Positions 1-11,589 are shown, counted from the stretch's first letter. The stretch is 64,000 nucleotides of DNA from Gigantopelta aegis (GCF_016097555.1 NC_054704.1:50157437-50221436), one strand, 5' to 3'. Notes: generated by a model not told the origin, from the sequence alone. Numbers and translations are program-made.

Positions 1-96
1 AGGATTGATCTTCGTCAGTGGGCCCATTGACCTATTTATTTTCTTTCCAGCCAGTGCACCACGACTGGTATATCAAAGACTGTGGTGTAGTAGTTC
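1..96 (+). repeat. SINE fragment (shared core), cut by the window edge
   Basis: The SINE core motifs CCAGCCAGTGCACCACGACT and GGTATATCAAAG are present. The copy stops near position 96 and runs into a different repeat that ends in AGCTCAATGGGGAGGTGTAAGG, which resembles the body of the second SINE type. Confidence 0.7.
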
Positions 97-199
97 AGTT
101 TTACGGTACTAGGTTCATACCCCGGTACTGGCTTCAACCCAAAATGAGTTTTTAACAGCTCAATGGGGAGGTGTAAGGCCATTACTTGAAGACAACGTG

Positions 200-600
200 A
201 CCGGCCTCGGTGGCGTCGTGGTTAGGCCATCGGTCTACAGGCTGGTCGGTACTGGGTTCAGATCCCAGTCGAGGCATGGGCTTTTTAATCCAGATACCGA
301 CTCCAAACCCTGAGTGAGTGCTCCGCAAGGCTCAGTGGGTAGGTGTAAACTACTTACACCAACCAGTGATCCATAACTGGTTCAACAAAGGACATGGTTT
401 GTGCTGTCCTGCCTGTGGGAAGCGCAAATAAAAGATCCCTTGCTGCCTGTCGTAAAAGAGTAGCCTATGTGGCGACAGCAGGTTTCCTCTAAAAAAAAAC
501 CAGTGTCAGAATGACCATATGTTTGAAATCCAATAGCCGAAGATAAGATAAAAAATATCAATGTGCTTTAGTGCCATCGTTAAATAAAACAAACTTTACT
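200..600 (+). repeat. SINE, tRNA-type head B, tail type 2
   Basis: The head CCGGCCTCGGTGGCGTCGTG is followed by a B-box-like GGTTCAGATCCC, so a tRNA-like Pol III promoter is present. The body carries AAAAGATCCCTTGCTGC. The tail ends in a TTAAATAAAACAAACTTTAC motif. Confidence 0.85.
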
Positions 601-702
601 CTTCTTTTTTTAAGACAACATGCTTCAAATTTAATTAGATACAAAAACAAATATAAAGTAAAAATTAACATTGATATATAGAATGGAGATACAAAGTAAA
701 TA

Positions 703-1481
703 TTAAAGCCGCACACCCTAGTTCCATCCAGCGAAAATAAATTATAATTTGGTTAATCTACAAACCTGTAACACACTTAGATCACGTTTTTATCAAAAAA
801 GCAGGTTTTATATCGATAAATACCACAGGGAATCCCCATGTCCCAATTGCTTGAAATAATTTTGAAAGTTAGTATTCTGATGTCATCGGTAGAAGCACAA
901 CAATGCCTACGTCACGACAAATTTCACAGACTTGGGGTGCGTTCGTTTCACCTCTCCTGAACATGTTCCAACTGTTCTGTCCTGGTTGTATCCCCTCTCC
1001 AGATATCGTAAGACTTAGCAAAATTATTGGTTTTATTGGTTTTAAGGGTTTGTAACGTTTTGTATTGAGACACTTACTTGTCTGAACTTTATTGTTACTG
1101 AAAATGTTCACAAACTGTGAAGAAAATCTCACAAATGAACAACAACAAATCGGATGTTGATTGCGCGAACCGTGCACGAGAAAACAAACCGAACCAAAAT
1201 GATAACGGTCACGTGATATACCAACGTCTGTGACATTAAAAATAGATTGGACCTCGCTTGCTTAACGGTTTTTTCTCGACAACACGTTTTGTGAAAAAAT
1301 GCATTCCGTGGTTTTACAAACATCAGGATTACCAAAAAGCACTTCAGGTGAATAGAAATGTGTATTCTAAATAATAAAATGTACGTAAAGTGCAATTTTA
1401 TTTGTGAAAAATGGGGTTTAATAGCGAAAAACAACGCTGTAATGGTTAACAAATAAACGTAACTAGGGTGTGTCCCTTTAA
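703..1481. mobile_element. TIR element, TTAAAGGGACA..CCCTAGTT family
   Basis: The left end TTAAAGCCGCACACCCTAGT pairs with the right end ACTAGGGTGTGTCCCTTTAA in inverted orientation. The same termini occur at 32728-33444 and 50332-50577. No transposase is visible, so this is a non-autonomous DNA element. Its right end lies 13 bases from the donor of the Crypton-like exon. Confidence 0.65.
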
Positions 1482-1494
1482 TAATGAAAATTAC

Positions 1495-1820
1495 CTTTTG
1501 GATTGTAGATTTTTAATTTCCTGGTCGGATTTCGGTGTAGCAAATCTCTGGATATACGGTGCTGATGTGTTGTTAGGTCTAAGAGAGTTATCCAATCTTT
1601 CACAACTTGCCACGATTATGGCATCACTGATATCAGAATACAGTTCAAATTCATCAAACTTTTTAACCTCTTCGCTAATGTCAGAAAGGTCAGAAACATG
1701 AAAGTTTGGCGTAAAGTCATTTCGCAAAGTTAAAATGTCTTCACAAACAGTATCAGTATCATTGTCAGGTGGGAGTCTATGGCTACTCTGGGTCAAAAAC
1801 ACACTTTCATCTTCACTCAT
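1495..1820 (-). CDS. First coding exon of a Crypton/ZMYM2-like (DUF3504-type) protein; isolated
   Basis: A 108-codon open stretch starts MSEDESVFLTQSSH and ends RFATPKSDQEIKNLQSK. It is rich in Asp and Glu. It stops exactly at a GTAATT splice donor (AAAAG|GTAATT on the minus strand), leaving two bases of a split codon. From memory, the block R-F-A-x-P-x-S-D-x-E-I is typical of the start of Crypton-derived tyrosine-recombinase proteins such as KIAA1958- and QRICH1/ZMYM2-like genes, just before the core. The catalytic part would lie at lower coordinates on the minus strand, but nothing like it is seen in 1-1490, so it lies outside the window or is lost. Family identity is inferred from a short motif. 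Confidence 0.5.
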
Positions 1821-1893
1821 TTGAAATGATTAGTCTGTGACAGTTGAGGGTTGTATTTTATTTAACACGCATCTACGCCAAGTCCATTTAACT

Positions 1894-1958
1894 CCCAGGG
1901 CCCTGTTCCACGAAGGTGGATCTTAGGGCTAAGATCACTTTGTGAAACGGGGCCCTGG
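1894..1958. repeat. Short palindromic element
   Basis: AGGGCCCTGTTCCACGAAG faces CTTTGTGAAACGGGGCCCT, with GATCTTAGGGCTAAGATC in the centre. The whole unit can fold into one hairpin. A longer relative lies at 40257-40370. Confidence 0.7.
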
Positions 1959-2524
1959 TAAGTATGCCCAACATTATAATTAAAAAACCTTTTAAATGTT
2001 TTTGTAATAAAGTCGATGCAAGACACCTTTACAAGAACGCAAACAAATATTTTACATAAAGTTTATATGTATATATAAATATTTTTCTCAAACTAAATTC
2101 TTCAAATAAGATAAACATGTCCCCTAACATTATCAAAATAGTAGATTCTAAGTAATGGAGAGTTATTGTCATGTCACAGTGTTGTTCATGCTCACGTACA
2201 ACACAGCGATACACATGTAATGCATTAGTTCATACGGTTCTTGAGTGGGTCAAATCTTTAATTACAACTGCATAAGATCATTAAATATTGAATAATATTT
2301 AAATTATTCAAATTATGAGTATTTAAATTTCTTACACAAAGGGTTTTAAACGGTTTTAAATCACTATAAACATGACCTATAATGGTGTATTTTAAGTAGG
2401 GGATTATCTGAGTAACACTCCATTCTGGAAAATTAGTGGGACTCGGGGGGGGGGGGGGGGGGCCCTCCGTCCGTTATTTTTCAGGAATGGAGATTTACTC
2501 GGACATTCCCTTTTATATAAGAGA
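1959..2524. other. AT-rich non-coding stretch with a poly-G tract
   Basis: No gene or RNA was recognised here. A run of about 18 G lies at 2445-2462. Upstream exons of the geminin-like gene were looked for and not found. Confidence 0.5.
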
Positions 2525-2690
2525 CAGGAAAGAGTCCAGTGGTAAAGCAGTCAGTCTAGGATCGATTCCTGTCAGTGTTCCCGACTGGGATGGTACATAT
2601 GAATGATCCCTTGCTTCTAATGGAAAAATGTAGTAGGTTTCCTCTATAAGTCGATATGTCAGAATCACCAAATGTAATAAACTTTTAACT
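2525..2690 (+). repeat. Decayed SINE copy
   Basis: GTCCAGTGGTAAAGCAGTC, AGGATCGATTCCTGTC, ATGATCCCTTGCTTCTAATG and GAAAAATGTAGTAGGTTTCC match SINE A in order, with deletions. Confidence 0.65.
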
Positions 2691-2770
2691 TTAATTATCA
2701 GTAAAGATGATAAGAAATTTACATACTCATAATTTGAATAAAATTTAAATATTATTTTTATTGATTTCAG

Positions 2771-2860
2771 CTTCATAAAGAGATAGATTGCCTGCGTGAA
2801 GAAAATGTCACACTTACTGAACTGGCTAACAAGGCTAGTTACCTGTCAAGTATATTACAG
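2771..2860 (+). CDS. GMNN: Geminin-like protein, penultimate exon: coiled coil
   Basis: The exon follows a TTGATTTCAG acceptor and ends at a GTAAGG donor, in phase 0 at both ends. It encodes 30 residues starting LHKEIDCLREENVTL. The pattern LHKEI..L..EN..L.E.A....Y...I matches the dimerising coiled coil of geminin (LHKEI..., KKENKELAEVAEH). It is also close to the related GEMC1/multicilin coiled coil. Geminin binds CDT1 and blocks re-licensing of replication origins. Compared with the vertebrate protein as I recall it, one heptad between LHKEI and the EN motif is absent. Earlier exons, including any destruction box, lie outside the window. Confidence 0.75.
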
Positions 2861-5208
2861 GTAAGGTGTGAAACCAGCACGGTTGTTAAATAGAGAATAC
2901 TACATGAGTGGCCGTTAAATACTATTTATCTAACAACAAGTTGTTTTAAAACATACCGGTATCTAACGAGCGAAAGTGAGTTTGATACATTTTTTTATTT
3001 TAAAAAAGGTGTAAGATAAATGGTATTTAATGGACACGAATGTTGTATTCTATTTCTTACATATCTTGAAAAAACCCAGTTTTAAACTAAATTTAAATGC
3101 CTTTTCCAACGAGAACCTATTTACAGCCCTTGTGCTTGTAGTTAACTTGTGCATCACAGACAAGTGATAATTTGATCCCTTTTTTTTTCTTTGGATGGTA
3201 TGACATTTGTGACCTGGTCATCACCTAGGAGCAACAAGTCATTTGTCTTTAAAATGTTAACGCATGTATATGTGTTAACAAGTAAGTGTTATAAAAAAAA
3301 ATAACGAATGATGTTCTCACCAACGAGTGTGTAAGAAATTGATATAATTTTATTTATCATGAATGTGTAGTCTGGTTATCCATGTGTATGCAGTTAGCTC
3401 CCTTTATTGCACTGCCATAAATACTATACTATTGGTAAAATGATTTTGGTGAGGCTTATAATAATCTGGTATGGTACTTCAATTGTGTGGTTAGTAGTTA
3501 ACTTAGTTAATCTTTTTCTAAAATCGGCAACCATTTACCTAATATCATGAAGTTAAAATATATGAGTGTGTACTATTAACAAATCAAATTTTATTATATT
3601 TTATAAAATATTTATTTTTCACACTTAACCAATGCATATTTTGTGCTGTGATATAGTTAAAACTTTTAACCATTCATTCATGTACTAGTTACCTTAGTAC
3701 TACTGATAATTTCTGCAGTTACCATGGATCAATTACCGTGGGTCAGTTTCTTGCTAATTGATTATATATATTGGCTAAAAATCCATCAATATTAATAATT
3801 TTGTTTGATGTCAGTACAGTGGAACCTCGTTAGTCCGGACTCCAGTAGTCCGGAATCCTCATCTTACGGACGTTTTTTTTGGCAAAAACGAAACGACAAC
3901 TCAGTAAAGTTATTCATTAATCCAGATATTCAGCTTCCGGAACCCCACGGTCATAATTCTCAACCAAATGTAAAAAGTAAAGGCAAATTGCTTCGTTTGA
4001 CCGGTCGCTGTTGATTGAACATAAAAGCAATCCGCCACTTAACACTCAAGGAATCGACAGAGATAAAATCGCTGCACAGGGTTTCACACCGCAGTTTATT
4101 TAACCATTCATCTGTGTTTATTTAGTGTTAGTCGGATAGAGCACAAGTGTTTGTTATTTAAAAAAAAAAAAAAATCTTTGATCTATGACCAGACTGGCTG
4201 TTTTATTTTATGAAAAAAAAGAAGAGTATTTTATTTTTAAAAGTGGGTAACTCTTGATTATACCCTACGGTACCCCATATCCTCGTTTTGTAACTACCCT
4301 CCTAACTTACCTGTACGATTTATTACTGAATACTGTTCATAATTGTTTTGGTGTCCAACTCAAGAGTATTGCCAGTCACCCAAAATAAAGACAAAGGAAA
4401 CGTCTTTTTTATGTTATTGCTATCAAAACACTGGCTTGCAACTCTTTTACAAGTGGAACAATGCTCATTCAGTTTCACGCCGGTTTTGAGAGAGTTGTAT
4501 TTCTGTGCTAGGGGCGGAGGGATGTATCATGTTGGCGTTTATATTATATCAGTAGATATAGCAGAAATGAATTATAATTTCGCCATTTAATACGTTTAAA
4601 ATATAATCTGTAAACATAGAAACTTTAAACTAGTAATGATTGTATATAAGTAAGAAACAATATGCATTCCCCAACAATGTACCCACTTCGTGGAAGTGAA
4701 CTCAACCACGTGGCCTAGATTTACAACATTAACCGGTACGACAAAACACGACTAATAAAGTTTAAAACTTGTTGTCGCTTATAATCAAACATTTATTACA
4801 ATGCAACATGTTTTAAACAGTATTTCATTTTATTTAATCGCATTTTCTAAGTTTAAGACACTATTGGCCTCACGGACATGCAAATAGCGCTTATTCACAC
4901 CATGAGGCAGATCAACAGAACAAAACTGGTTGAAGGAATGTTTGGTTCTAAAAATCAAATGTGTCGTTTTTATTTTGTTTGTTTACTCATCATGTACATT
5001 TCAGTAATCCGGAAATTCGGTAATCCGGACGGGTTTTTTTAATAACCATACTGTCCGGACTAACGAGGTTCCACTGTACTAATGTTTTTACTTGGTTTTC
5101 CCTGATACCACAAAACAATGTCTGGATCAGTAATGGGCTATTTTTATCACTTAATGCATTAACATTTTCTGCTACTTTCTCACTTTATTTCTGTTACATT
5201 TTTCACAG
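2861..5208 (+). other. Intron of the geminin-like gene
   Basis: The intron runs from GTAAGG to TTTTTCACAG and joins two phase-0 exons. About half of it is the Tigger-like element at 3817-5076. The rest is AT-rich and holds no recognisable gene. Confidence 0.75.
3817..5076. mobile_element. Non-autonomous Tigger/pogo-like DNA transposon
   Basis: The left end CAGTGGAACCTCGTTAGTCC and right end GGACTAACGAGGTTCCACTG are perfect inverted repeats of about 24 bp. They are flanked by TA on both sides (3815-3816 and 5077-5078), as expected for Tc1/mariner-pogo insertion. Sub-terminal AGTAGTCCGG and GTAATCCGG motifs repeat inward. No transposase frame survives. Confidence 0.85.
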
Positions 5209-5691
5209 GAGGCTATCACTAGTGACGATGACAACTATGATGATGTGCAAAATGATGGTGCTGTTGATGATGATAAAACAGAATCAGTACCACAGAGAAT
5301 ATCCAGCTTAGGTGACAGTGTTGCAAACAGTTCACTAAACGCCAGCAAAATGTTTCTCTCAGACGATATTGTAACGAGTTCACCCGTACACGCTGTGTTG
5401 CACGCCATTTCAAAGTCGGACCAGTCAGAAGGTGTAATCTCGCCACTGTTTCAAGATGCTGAAGACCAGGTGCCAAGTTCTGTCCTCGGGGACAATAAAA
5501 CTGTCGAGGAACCTACTACTGTTAATGCTGTGATCCACAGAGACAACAGTGGTGTTGACAGACGGAAAAACAACCGGAACAGTGACGAGTGGGTTAATGT
5601 GGAGTTAAACAATGACATGGTCACATCTGCAGAACTTGTCATTTCAGAGAAGCTAATAATGAAAAAAGATGAACCGGAAAGTGCAAAGTGA
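5209..5691 (+). CDS. GMNN: Geminin-like protein, last exon: acidic C-terminal tail
   Basis: The exon opens after TTTTTCACAG in the phase left by the previous exon and encodes 160 residues, ending EPESAK and TGA. It starts EAITSDDDDNYDD, a highly acidic stretch directly after the coiled coil, as in geminin, whose C-terminus is also acidic. It then runs through low-complexity Ser/Asp/Val sequence. There is no TIRT-type C-terminal domain of the kind found in GEMC1 and multicilin, which favours geminin itself. The tail is longer than the roughly 45 residues I recall for vertebrates. An AATAAA at 5714 is only 23 bases past the stop; another at 6715 would give a 1-kb 3' UTR. Confidence 0.75.
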   Translation, partial: EAITSDDDNYDDVQNDGAVDDDKTESVPQRISSLGDSVANSSLNASKMFLSDDIVTSSPVHAVLHAISKSDQSEGVISPLFQDAEDQVPSSVLGDNKTVEEPTTVNAVIHRDNSGVDRRKNNRNSDEWVNVELNNDMVTSAELVISEKLIMKKDEPESAK

Positions 5692-5741
5692 CTTCTTTTT
5701 TGTACATAGTTGCCAATAAAAGTGTTCCTTGGTTATTATTG

Positions 5742-5998
5742 CAGTGTTCGAACTTAATGACGGCACCAACGGCAATTACCATAGTTGCGATATAAATTGC
5801 CGTCAGCATCTTGACCATTGGCAGTTTTTATACTCATGGATAAAAATGACTGCCATCGGTTGAAGGGACCATTTTGTGGTTTTATATTTGTAACAAAAGA
5901 TACTGGTTTAAAATTGCCATCGATATGCTCAAAATTGCCGTCAGTGAGCATTTTTCAAGATTGCCATATACAAGAAATTCTTGAATTTGAGCCCTGCT
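5742..5998. mobile_element. Small TIR element in the geminin 3' region
   Basis: The left end CAGTGTTCGAACTTAATGA pairs imperfectly with the right end TTGAATTTGAGCCCTGCTG. Inside, AATTGCCGTC and AATTGCCATC recur on both strands. It resembles the CAGGGCTCGA element at 59753-60070. Confidence 0.5.
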
Positions 5999-6730
5999 GT
6001 TGACAAATTCATGATAAAAAAATATGTGAAAATTCCAGAACACAATGTTTTTGTATAGATCTGAATGTTAACATAAAATGAATATCCTTAAAGATCAGGG
6101 TGGATTTTTTCTTTCTGAAAGAACATTACTTTTAAAAAACATTGTTGCTTATAATAATAAAAAAAACAAAAACATGCTAACACTTTATAAAAAAAAACAA
6201 AACAACAACTTTATAGACAGAAAGACAGAAGTGTATTCCATTATCTTGTTGCCAAAAAAGAAACCCACAGTGTATGTTTTGCATCATAATGTATGTATGT
6301 GTACACAGTAAATATATGTTTTTGTACAATGTCTTTTATCTTTCACAAACTTGATACATTTGGGTTTAAACCACCTCATTGATTATTCTGTCACTCTGAA
6401 ACAATTAGATGTATTGTAAATTATTGGTTAAATGTTACTGGTGTATAGCCAAGATATGGGGTCAGTGTTTTATGACTTAATGGTACACTAAATATGTTTT
6501 AAACGTTTTTAGTTTTCTAGATTAGTTTTCATTCATAGTCATTTCATTCAATTAGTACAGCGAAGCTACAGTTACGATTGACATAATGTTATTTATATTT
6601 GTACATTTCTATGATCAGGTTTATACATTTAATGTCCTAAATTACATGTGTACAATGTCCAATTCTTACAAATGTATATGAACTGTAATGGTGATACTGT
6701 AAAACTTTGTATTCAATAAAGAAATTGTTT
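5999..6730 (+). other. Probable 3' UTR or downstream flank of the geminin-like gene
   Basis: AT-rich sequence without coding signal. AATAAA at 6715 is a candidate distal poly(A) signal. Confidence 0.4.
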
Positions 6731-6864
6731 CATTTATTTGCGGTTTTTTTATTTAATTGGGTAGCCACTTAATAATTTTCATTGATGGGCAAAATATGAA
6801 GTAGGCGTACTGAAATATTTTAGTATTAAATGGACTGTCTTGAGTTCGCTGCCATTGTAAGATG

Positions 6865-6931
6865 CCGACGCCATATAACTGTAAATAAAATGTGTTGAGT
6901 GCGTCGTTAAATAAAACATTTCCTTTCCTTT
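6865..6931 (+). repeat. 5'-truncated SINE (tail type 1) with target duplication
   Basis: Only the 3' tail CGACGCCATATAACTGTAAA through AATAAAACATTTCC is present. It is flanked by CCATTGTAAGATG (6852-6864) and CCATTGTAAAATG (6932-6944), so it was inserted as a truncated copy. Confidence 0.75.
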
Positions 6932-7257
6932 CCATTGTAAAATGTTGCAGCCATTGTAAGATGTGTTTTTGTTGACTAAAAGTACATAATACATTTTCTT
7001 GTTTAGAATGTTGGTGTTTGTATATCCAATCAAACATTAAAACACAACTGCAAACACATTGGATATACACTTTTTATTTTTATTTGTAATGCCATATATA
7101 TATTATTTTATACATACACAATTGTTGGAAGGTAAAGTCTGGTTTGGTCTACTACAAACATGATGACAACAAACACCTTGTTTATATACATACTGATATT
7201 CTAACCAGGAAAATGTCCTTAATATGTAATTTTAGTCATCAAAAAGGGTTAGTCATA

Positions 7258-7456
7258 AACAATGCACCACAACTGGAATATCAAAGGCTGTGGTATATGC
7301 TATCCTGTGGAATTGTGCACATAAAAGATCCCTTGCTACTAATGGAAAAATGTAGCGGGTTTCTTCTCTAAGATTGTATGTCAAAATTACCAAATGTTTG
7401 ACATCCAATAGCCAGTGATTAATAAATCAATGTGCTCTAGTGGTGGTGTTAAAGTT
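7258..7456 (+). repeat. SINE A, head missing, tail type 2
   Basis: The copy begins in the shared core (AATGCACCACAACTGG) and continues through AAAAGATCCCTTGCTACTAA to CAATGTGCTCTAGTGG. Confidence 0.8.
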
Positions 7457-8470
7457 CCTTTAAAGCTGATGTTTTTTGGCAACCCTCCGCGAGCAGTGAC
7501 TACCCACACCTTCCACCAAACACATCTTAATTGTTCGACTACAGAATGATCATGTATTCGTTTATATCTCGCATCATTTTAATAGGCATTGAATGTTTGC
7601 GACTGCACACAAAGAGTTTCAATTTATAATGTTAGCCGTTTCCCTTGCATGTCTACCTGCAGACATCCTGCTACGGTCATGCAAGCTTTCCTCAAAGAGG
7701 GTATCGGTGTCATCGATTTAGGCCTACGTTCATTAAGCCGTTTTCCACAAAACGTTTGCAAACTATTTTGACTGGTACCCAAAGTAGTCATTTGATATAA
7801 TGTAAAATCAGTGTAGCAAACATTGGGGGAGGGGGTTGAGGGTCGAAACCCCCCTGCTTAAAACCAAATTTTTATTATTTTAAAATATTTTGTGGGACTT
7901 GACCCCCACCTTTGAACTTCGTCACAGTCTAGGACCAACCCCCCCCCCCCCCCCCCCCCCCCGCATAAAATTCTACACTCTGGCCTAGTTGGTTGTTTTA
8001 CCCTTCTGGCAACGTCACCTGATTTAAACCCAATTAAACATTATTGTACGGGGCAAGCAAAATCAAGGTGACATCGCAATCTTAACCCTGACATAGCAGT
8101 AGCGCGAATCATGCGACTTTTCGACGCCATCTCAACGCATGCGTCAAGGTCAAAGACTGGTGGCCACACAGTACATTGGCCTGCTGTAAACAGTACCCCT
8201 CAACTCATGTGACATTGCATATTCAAGTTTAATGTATCATTTCGTCATTACAAGTACATGTAAAACATTGGTTGGTTCCGTATCTCATTGCACTCTTTCT
8301 TTTCTGTCATTTAATGTAACATAAAAAAATATGCCTATGCGTTTTCAAAGTGGGTCAGTATACTTAATATTGGGACTGCTATCCAATATGTTTGTAATTA
8401 ACTGGGAAATAAATAGTTATATGAAAATAAGACATTAGCATGTCATAAAAACCATAAATGTTCACAATAC
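7457..8470. other. Gap without a gene; poly-C tract
   Basis: Nothing coding was recognised. A run of about 22 C lies near 7941-7962, with opposed G-rich (7826-7840) and C-rich stretches around it. Confidence 0.4.
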
Positions 8471-8839
8471 TTAAAGGACATTCCTGAGTTTGCTGCACTT
8501 TTAAAAATGTTATCGACTAACAGACTATTTAAGGATTGTAATTAGATATCAAATATATTTTTCTGCATAATATATTATAATTAGTGGCTGTATATTAAAC
8601 GTGTTTCTGATTATTCTAATATTTGTACTAAAATATATTTTTTCGTACGTACGAAGTTATTTGAAGACAAAATCCAGTTTGGGTTTGTTACAAATATTAA
8701 GACGACCAGAAACACATTAAATATGCAGACACTGATATTCTAAACAAGAAAATATATTTAATATGTAAGTTTAATCGTAGAAATATTTTATTAGACGGAA
8801 ACATCTTACAGTGTAGCAAACTCAGGAATATCCCTTTAA
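8471..8839. mobile_element. MITE, TTAAAGGACATTCCTGAGTT family
   Basis: TTAAAGGACATTCCTGAGTT at the left faces AACTCAGGAATATCCCTTTAA-type sequence at the right (inverted). A sister copy lies at 32181-32549. Confidence 0.75.
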
Positions 8840-9776
8840 ATGTCATAATTATGTTACAAAATGAACCTTTCCCAGAACAATTTAAAGATTTTGTTTTAAT
8901 CGTTACATTATACTCATGTCGATTACTAGTATATTATCGTTCCGCATGTGTGGTGTTTTTAAATGGACACAGTTTTTCGATAGTCGTGCATGGTAATGTA
9001 AAACTGGATCTCATGATTCTTATAAAGTCATTGTAAAGAAATAAAGCTTCATTTGACACTGGATACATGGTTGGCAGACGAGAGTATGAACACGGCTAAC
9101 TGAACAATATGATTACAGTGCTCCAGATTTCAGAATTATCATTATAGACTAAAAGTCGAGCATTAAATCGCATTAATCCTGTTTTGTGCAAGAATAAAAG
9201 TGGCTTAGAATACAACGTTGAATGCCGTTATCCTGTATACGTGTACCCACATATAGATCATCATTTAGGCCTAAGCTGTATCAAAGAAGCTTTCAAGAAG
9301 TTGGCACACACCTTGCCGTCTACCGTACCACCCCTAGTTATGTTTGAACAAGTCTTGGCTGGTTATTCAACAAAGACAGACTATCCTCGATGTTTGACCT
9401 TTATGTATGAAATTCGATTTTGACAATACACGGAAGGCGTTCTAGGTCACTTATTAAGAAGCTTATCTTTAAAACAAATATTTGATTTTCCTTTATTTGC
9501 ATAACTTTGCAACAACTGGTTAAATATTTTAGTCAGGCAAATATTAAAAAAAAGATTTTCATAATGAAAATCTGACAAAGACGATAAGGGGGGGGGGGGG
9601 GGGAGGGAACAAGCCCTATACACTTATATAATGTGGTCATTTCCCCACACATATTAGCTGCTACAACGATTACTACTGATAATTTGATAAATAACTATGT
9701 TCAAAAACTAGCAAAAAAACCTAAAAGTGTTGTTAATACGTAGTCATAGACCATAGAGCAACTTCGTTCATTTAAA
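8840..9776. other. Gap without a recognised gene
   Basis: AT-rich sequence. A short open stretch at 9184-9423 (+) shows no recognisable domain. A G-run lies at 9590-9603. Confidence 0.35.
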
Positions 9777-9978
9777 TTTTGTTTTGTTTAACGACACCAC
9801 TAGAGCAAATTGATATATTAATCATCAAACGTTTGGTAATTCTGACTCGTAGTCAACAGGAAACTCGCTACATTTTCTTAATACAGCAATGGATCTTTTA
9901 TATGCACTTTCCCGCAGACAGGAAAGCACATACCACGGCCTTTGACCAGTTGTGGTGCACTGGTTGGAACGAGGAAAA
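9777..9978 (-). repeat. SINE A, tail type 2, minus orientation
   Basis: The reverse complement of the type-2 tail (TTTGTTTAACGACACCACTA) is followed by the core as far as the CCAGTTGTGGTGCACTGG part. Confidence 0.8.
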
Positions 9979-10075
9979 CCCCAATAAGTTTATTCTCCCC
10001 AGGGTCATTTTTCCCCCCGAGGGAATTGCAAAATATATATCGTGGGAAGGGGGTCCCGCAGTTATTTGTGCTACA

Positions 10076-10326
10076 GGCCCCACGTATCTTTAAACCGGCT
10101 CTGGTTGGCTACGTAGGAAGTAACGCCGATACCAATTAGGGACCATGGCAGGAAGATTGGACTAGAAAACATGCCAGTTACAGGGGTGCAGACGCGTGTT
10201 GTGCTATAGGCCCCATGGATCCTTAAACCAGCTCTGGTTGACTAAGCAGGAACTAACGCCGATACCAAGGGACCATGGCAGGAAGATCGGACTAGAAAAC
10301 ATGCCAGTTACAGGGGTGCAGACGCG
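10076..10326 (+). repeat. Two-copy tandem duplication, about 125-bp unit
   Basis: The block from GGCCCCACGTATCTTTAAAC to GGGGTGCAGACGCG is repeated at once as GGCCCCATGGATCCTTAAAC to GGGGTGCAGACGCG. Copies differ at several bases. Confidence 0.8.
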
Positions 10327-10587
10327 GATCCAGGGGGACAGAGGGGACTCGTCCCCCTAAAAATATAATACTACCCCTTTTAATCCTTTATTTTATTCTT
10401 TTTCCTATAGGGATGCCCTTATGACCATGCGCGCTTTACCCGTGAGTCCCCACCCCTCTCGCAACGCAGAATATTTCCTGGATCCTCTCCTGGGGTGGGG
10501 GTATATCTCAGTAGTAGAGCACTTGCCTGAGGATTGTAGACTATCGATTGGCCACAATGGACTCTTTTCTTCCCCATCCCAACCAAT

Positions 10588-10872
10588 ACGACATTAACAA
10601 CACCACTAGAGCATATTGATTTATTAATCTGCAATTGGATGTCAAACATTTGGTAAGTTTTGACATAATATTATAGTCTTAGAGAGGAAACCCGCTACAT
10701 TTTTTAAGGGGTATTTTATATGCACCATCTCACAGACAGGATAGCACATACTACAACCTTTTGATATACCCGTCGTGGTGCACTTGCTGGAACGAAAAAA
10801 ATATCCCAGTGGGTCAGTGATCGATACTAGATCGACCGCTCATCAGCCGAGCGCTGAGCTATGTCCTGACTG
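10588..10872 (-). repeat. SINE A, tail type 2, minus orientation
   Basis: Reverse-complement tail, core and tRNA-like head (GAGCGCTGAGCTATGTCC) are all present. A plus-strand fragment starts where it ends. Confidence 0.8.
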
Positions 10873-10985
10873 GTACACCAAAGGCTGTGGTATGTACTGT
10901 CCTATGGGGAAGTACATGCATATAAAATATCACTGCTTTTTAGTATGGGTAGGCTGTGTGGTGGCAGTGGCTTTTCTCTTCTTTT
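10868..10985 (+). repeat. SINE core fragment, head-to-head with its neighbour
   Basis: CTGGTACACCAAAGGCTGTG and ATGCATATAAAATATCACTG follow the core order. Confidence 0.6.
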
Positions 10986-11082
10986 TTTTTTTCCATTGAC
11001 GAAATAGACCATGTGTGCTTAACTGTTATTAAAGAAATATATTTCTTCCTTTTTTTTTCTTTTCTTTTTTATCAAGTGTTGA

Positions 11083-11338
11083 AATAGACTATTGGATGTC
11101 AAACATATGGTCATTTTGACAGTCATAGAGAGAAAACCCGCTGCATTTTTTCATTAATAGCAAGGGATCTTTTATATGCACCATCCCACAAACAAGATAG
11201 CATATACCACGGCCTTTGGTATACCAGTCGTGGTGCACTGGCTGGAACGAGAAATAACACAGTGGGCCCACCGACTGGGATCGATCCTAGACCGACAGCG
11301 CTTCAAGCGAGCGCTTTACCACTGGGCTACATCCCGCC
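11083..11338 (-). repeat. SINE A, minus orientation, near complete
   Basis: The reverse-complement core AAGGGATCTTTTATATGCAC is present, as is the head GAGCGCTTTACCACTGGGCT ending at ATCCCGCCCC. Confidence 0.85.
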
Positions 11339-11589
11339 CCTCATAGTTATAGAGTCATAGACATTTCGCTGAGCATTTTGCCACTGGGGTCTTAAATACA
11401 TGAGATGGGATCCGAAAGATGTAATATTTACTGGTTTCGCTTTTAGAATCGGTTGCCAAAACAATGATCATGTAATACTTGGTCGGCTTTAGCACGTAGT
11501 TTGAGTCGGGTGTCACCAAATATCGATATTTGGATTTCATTTTGTTTAATGTTCCCAAGGATATAGAAGAAAAAAGGGGAATTCCTTTA

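Noticed and set aside
200..290. Possible tRNA gene (A- and B-box-like motifs)
   Set aside because: The stems do not pair as a tRNA and the sequence continues into the SINE body; the same head recurs in every SINE B copy.
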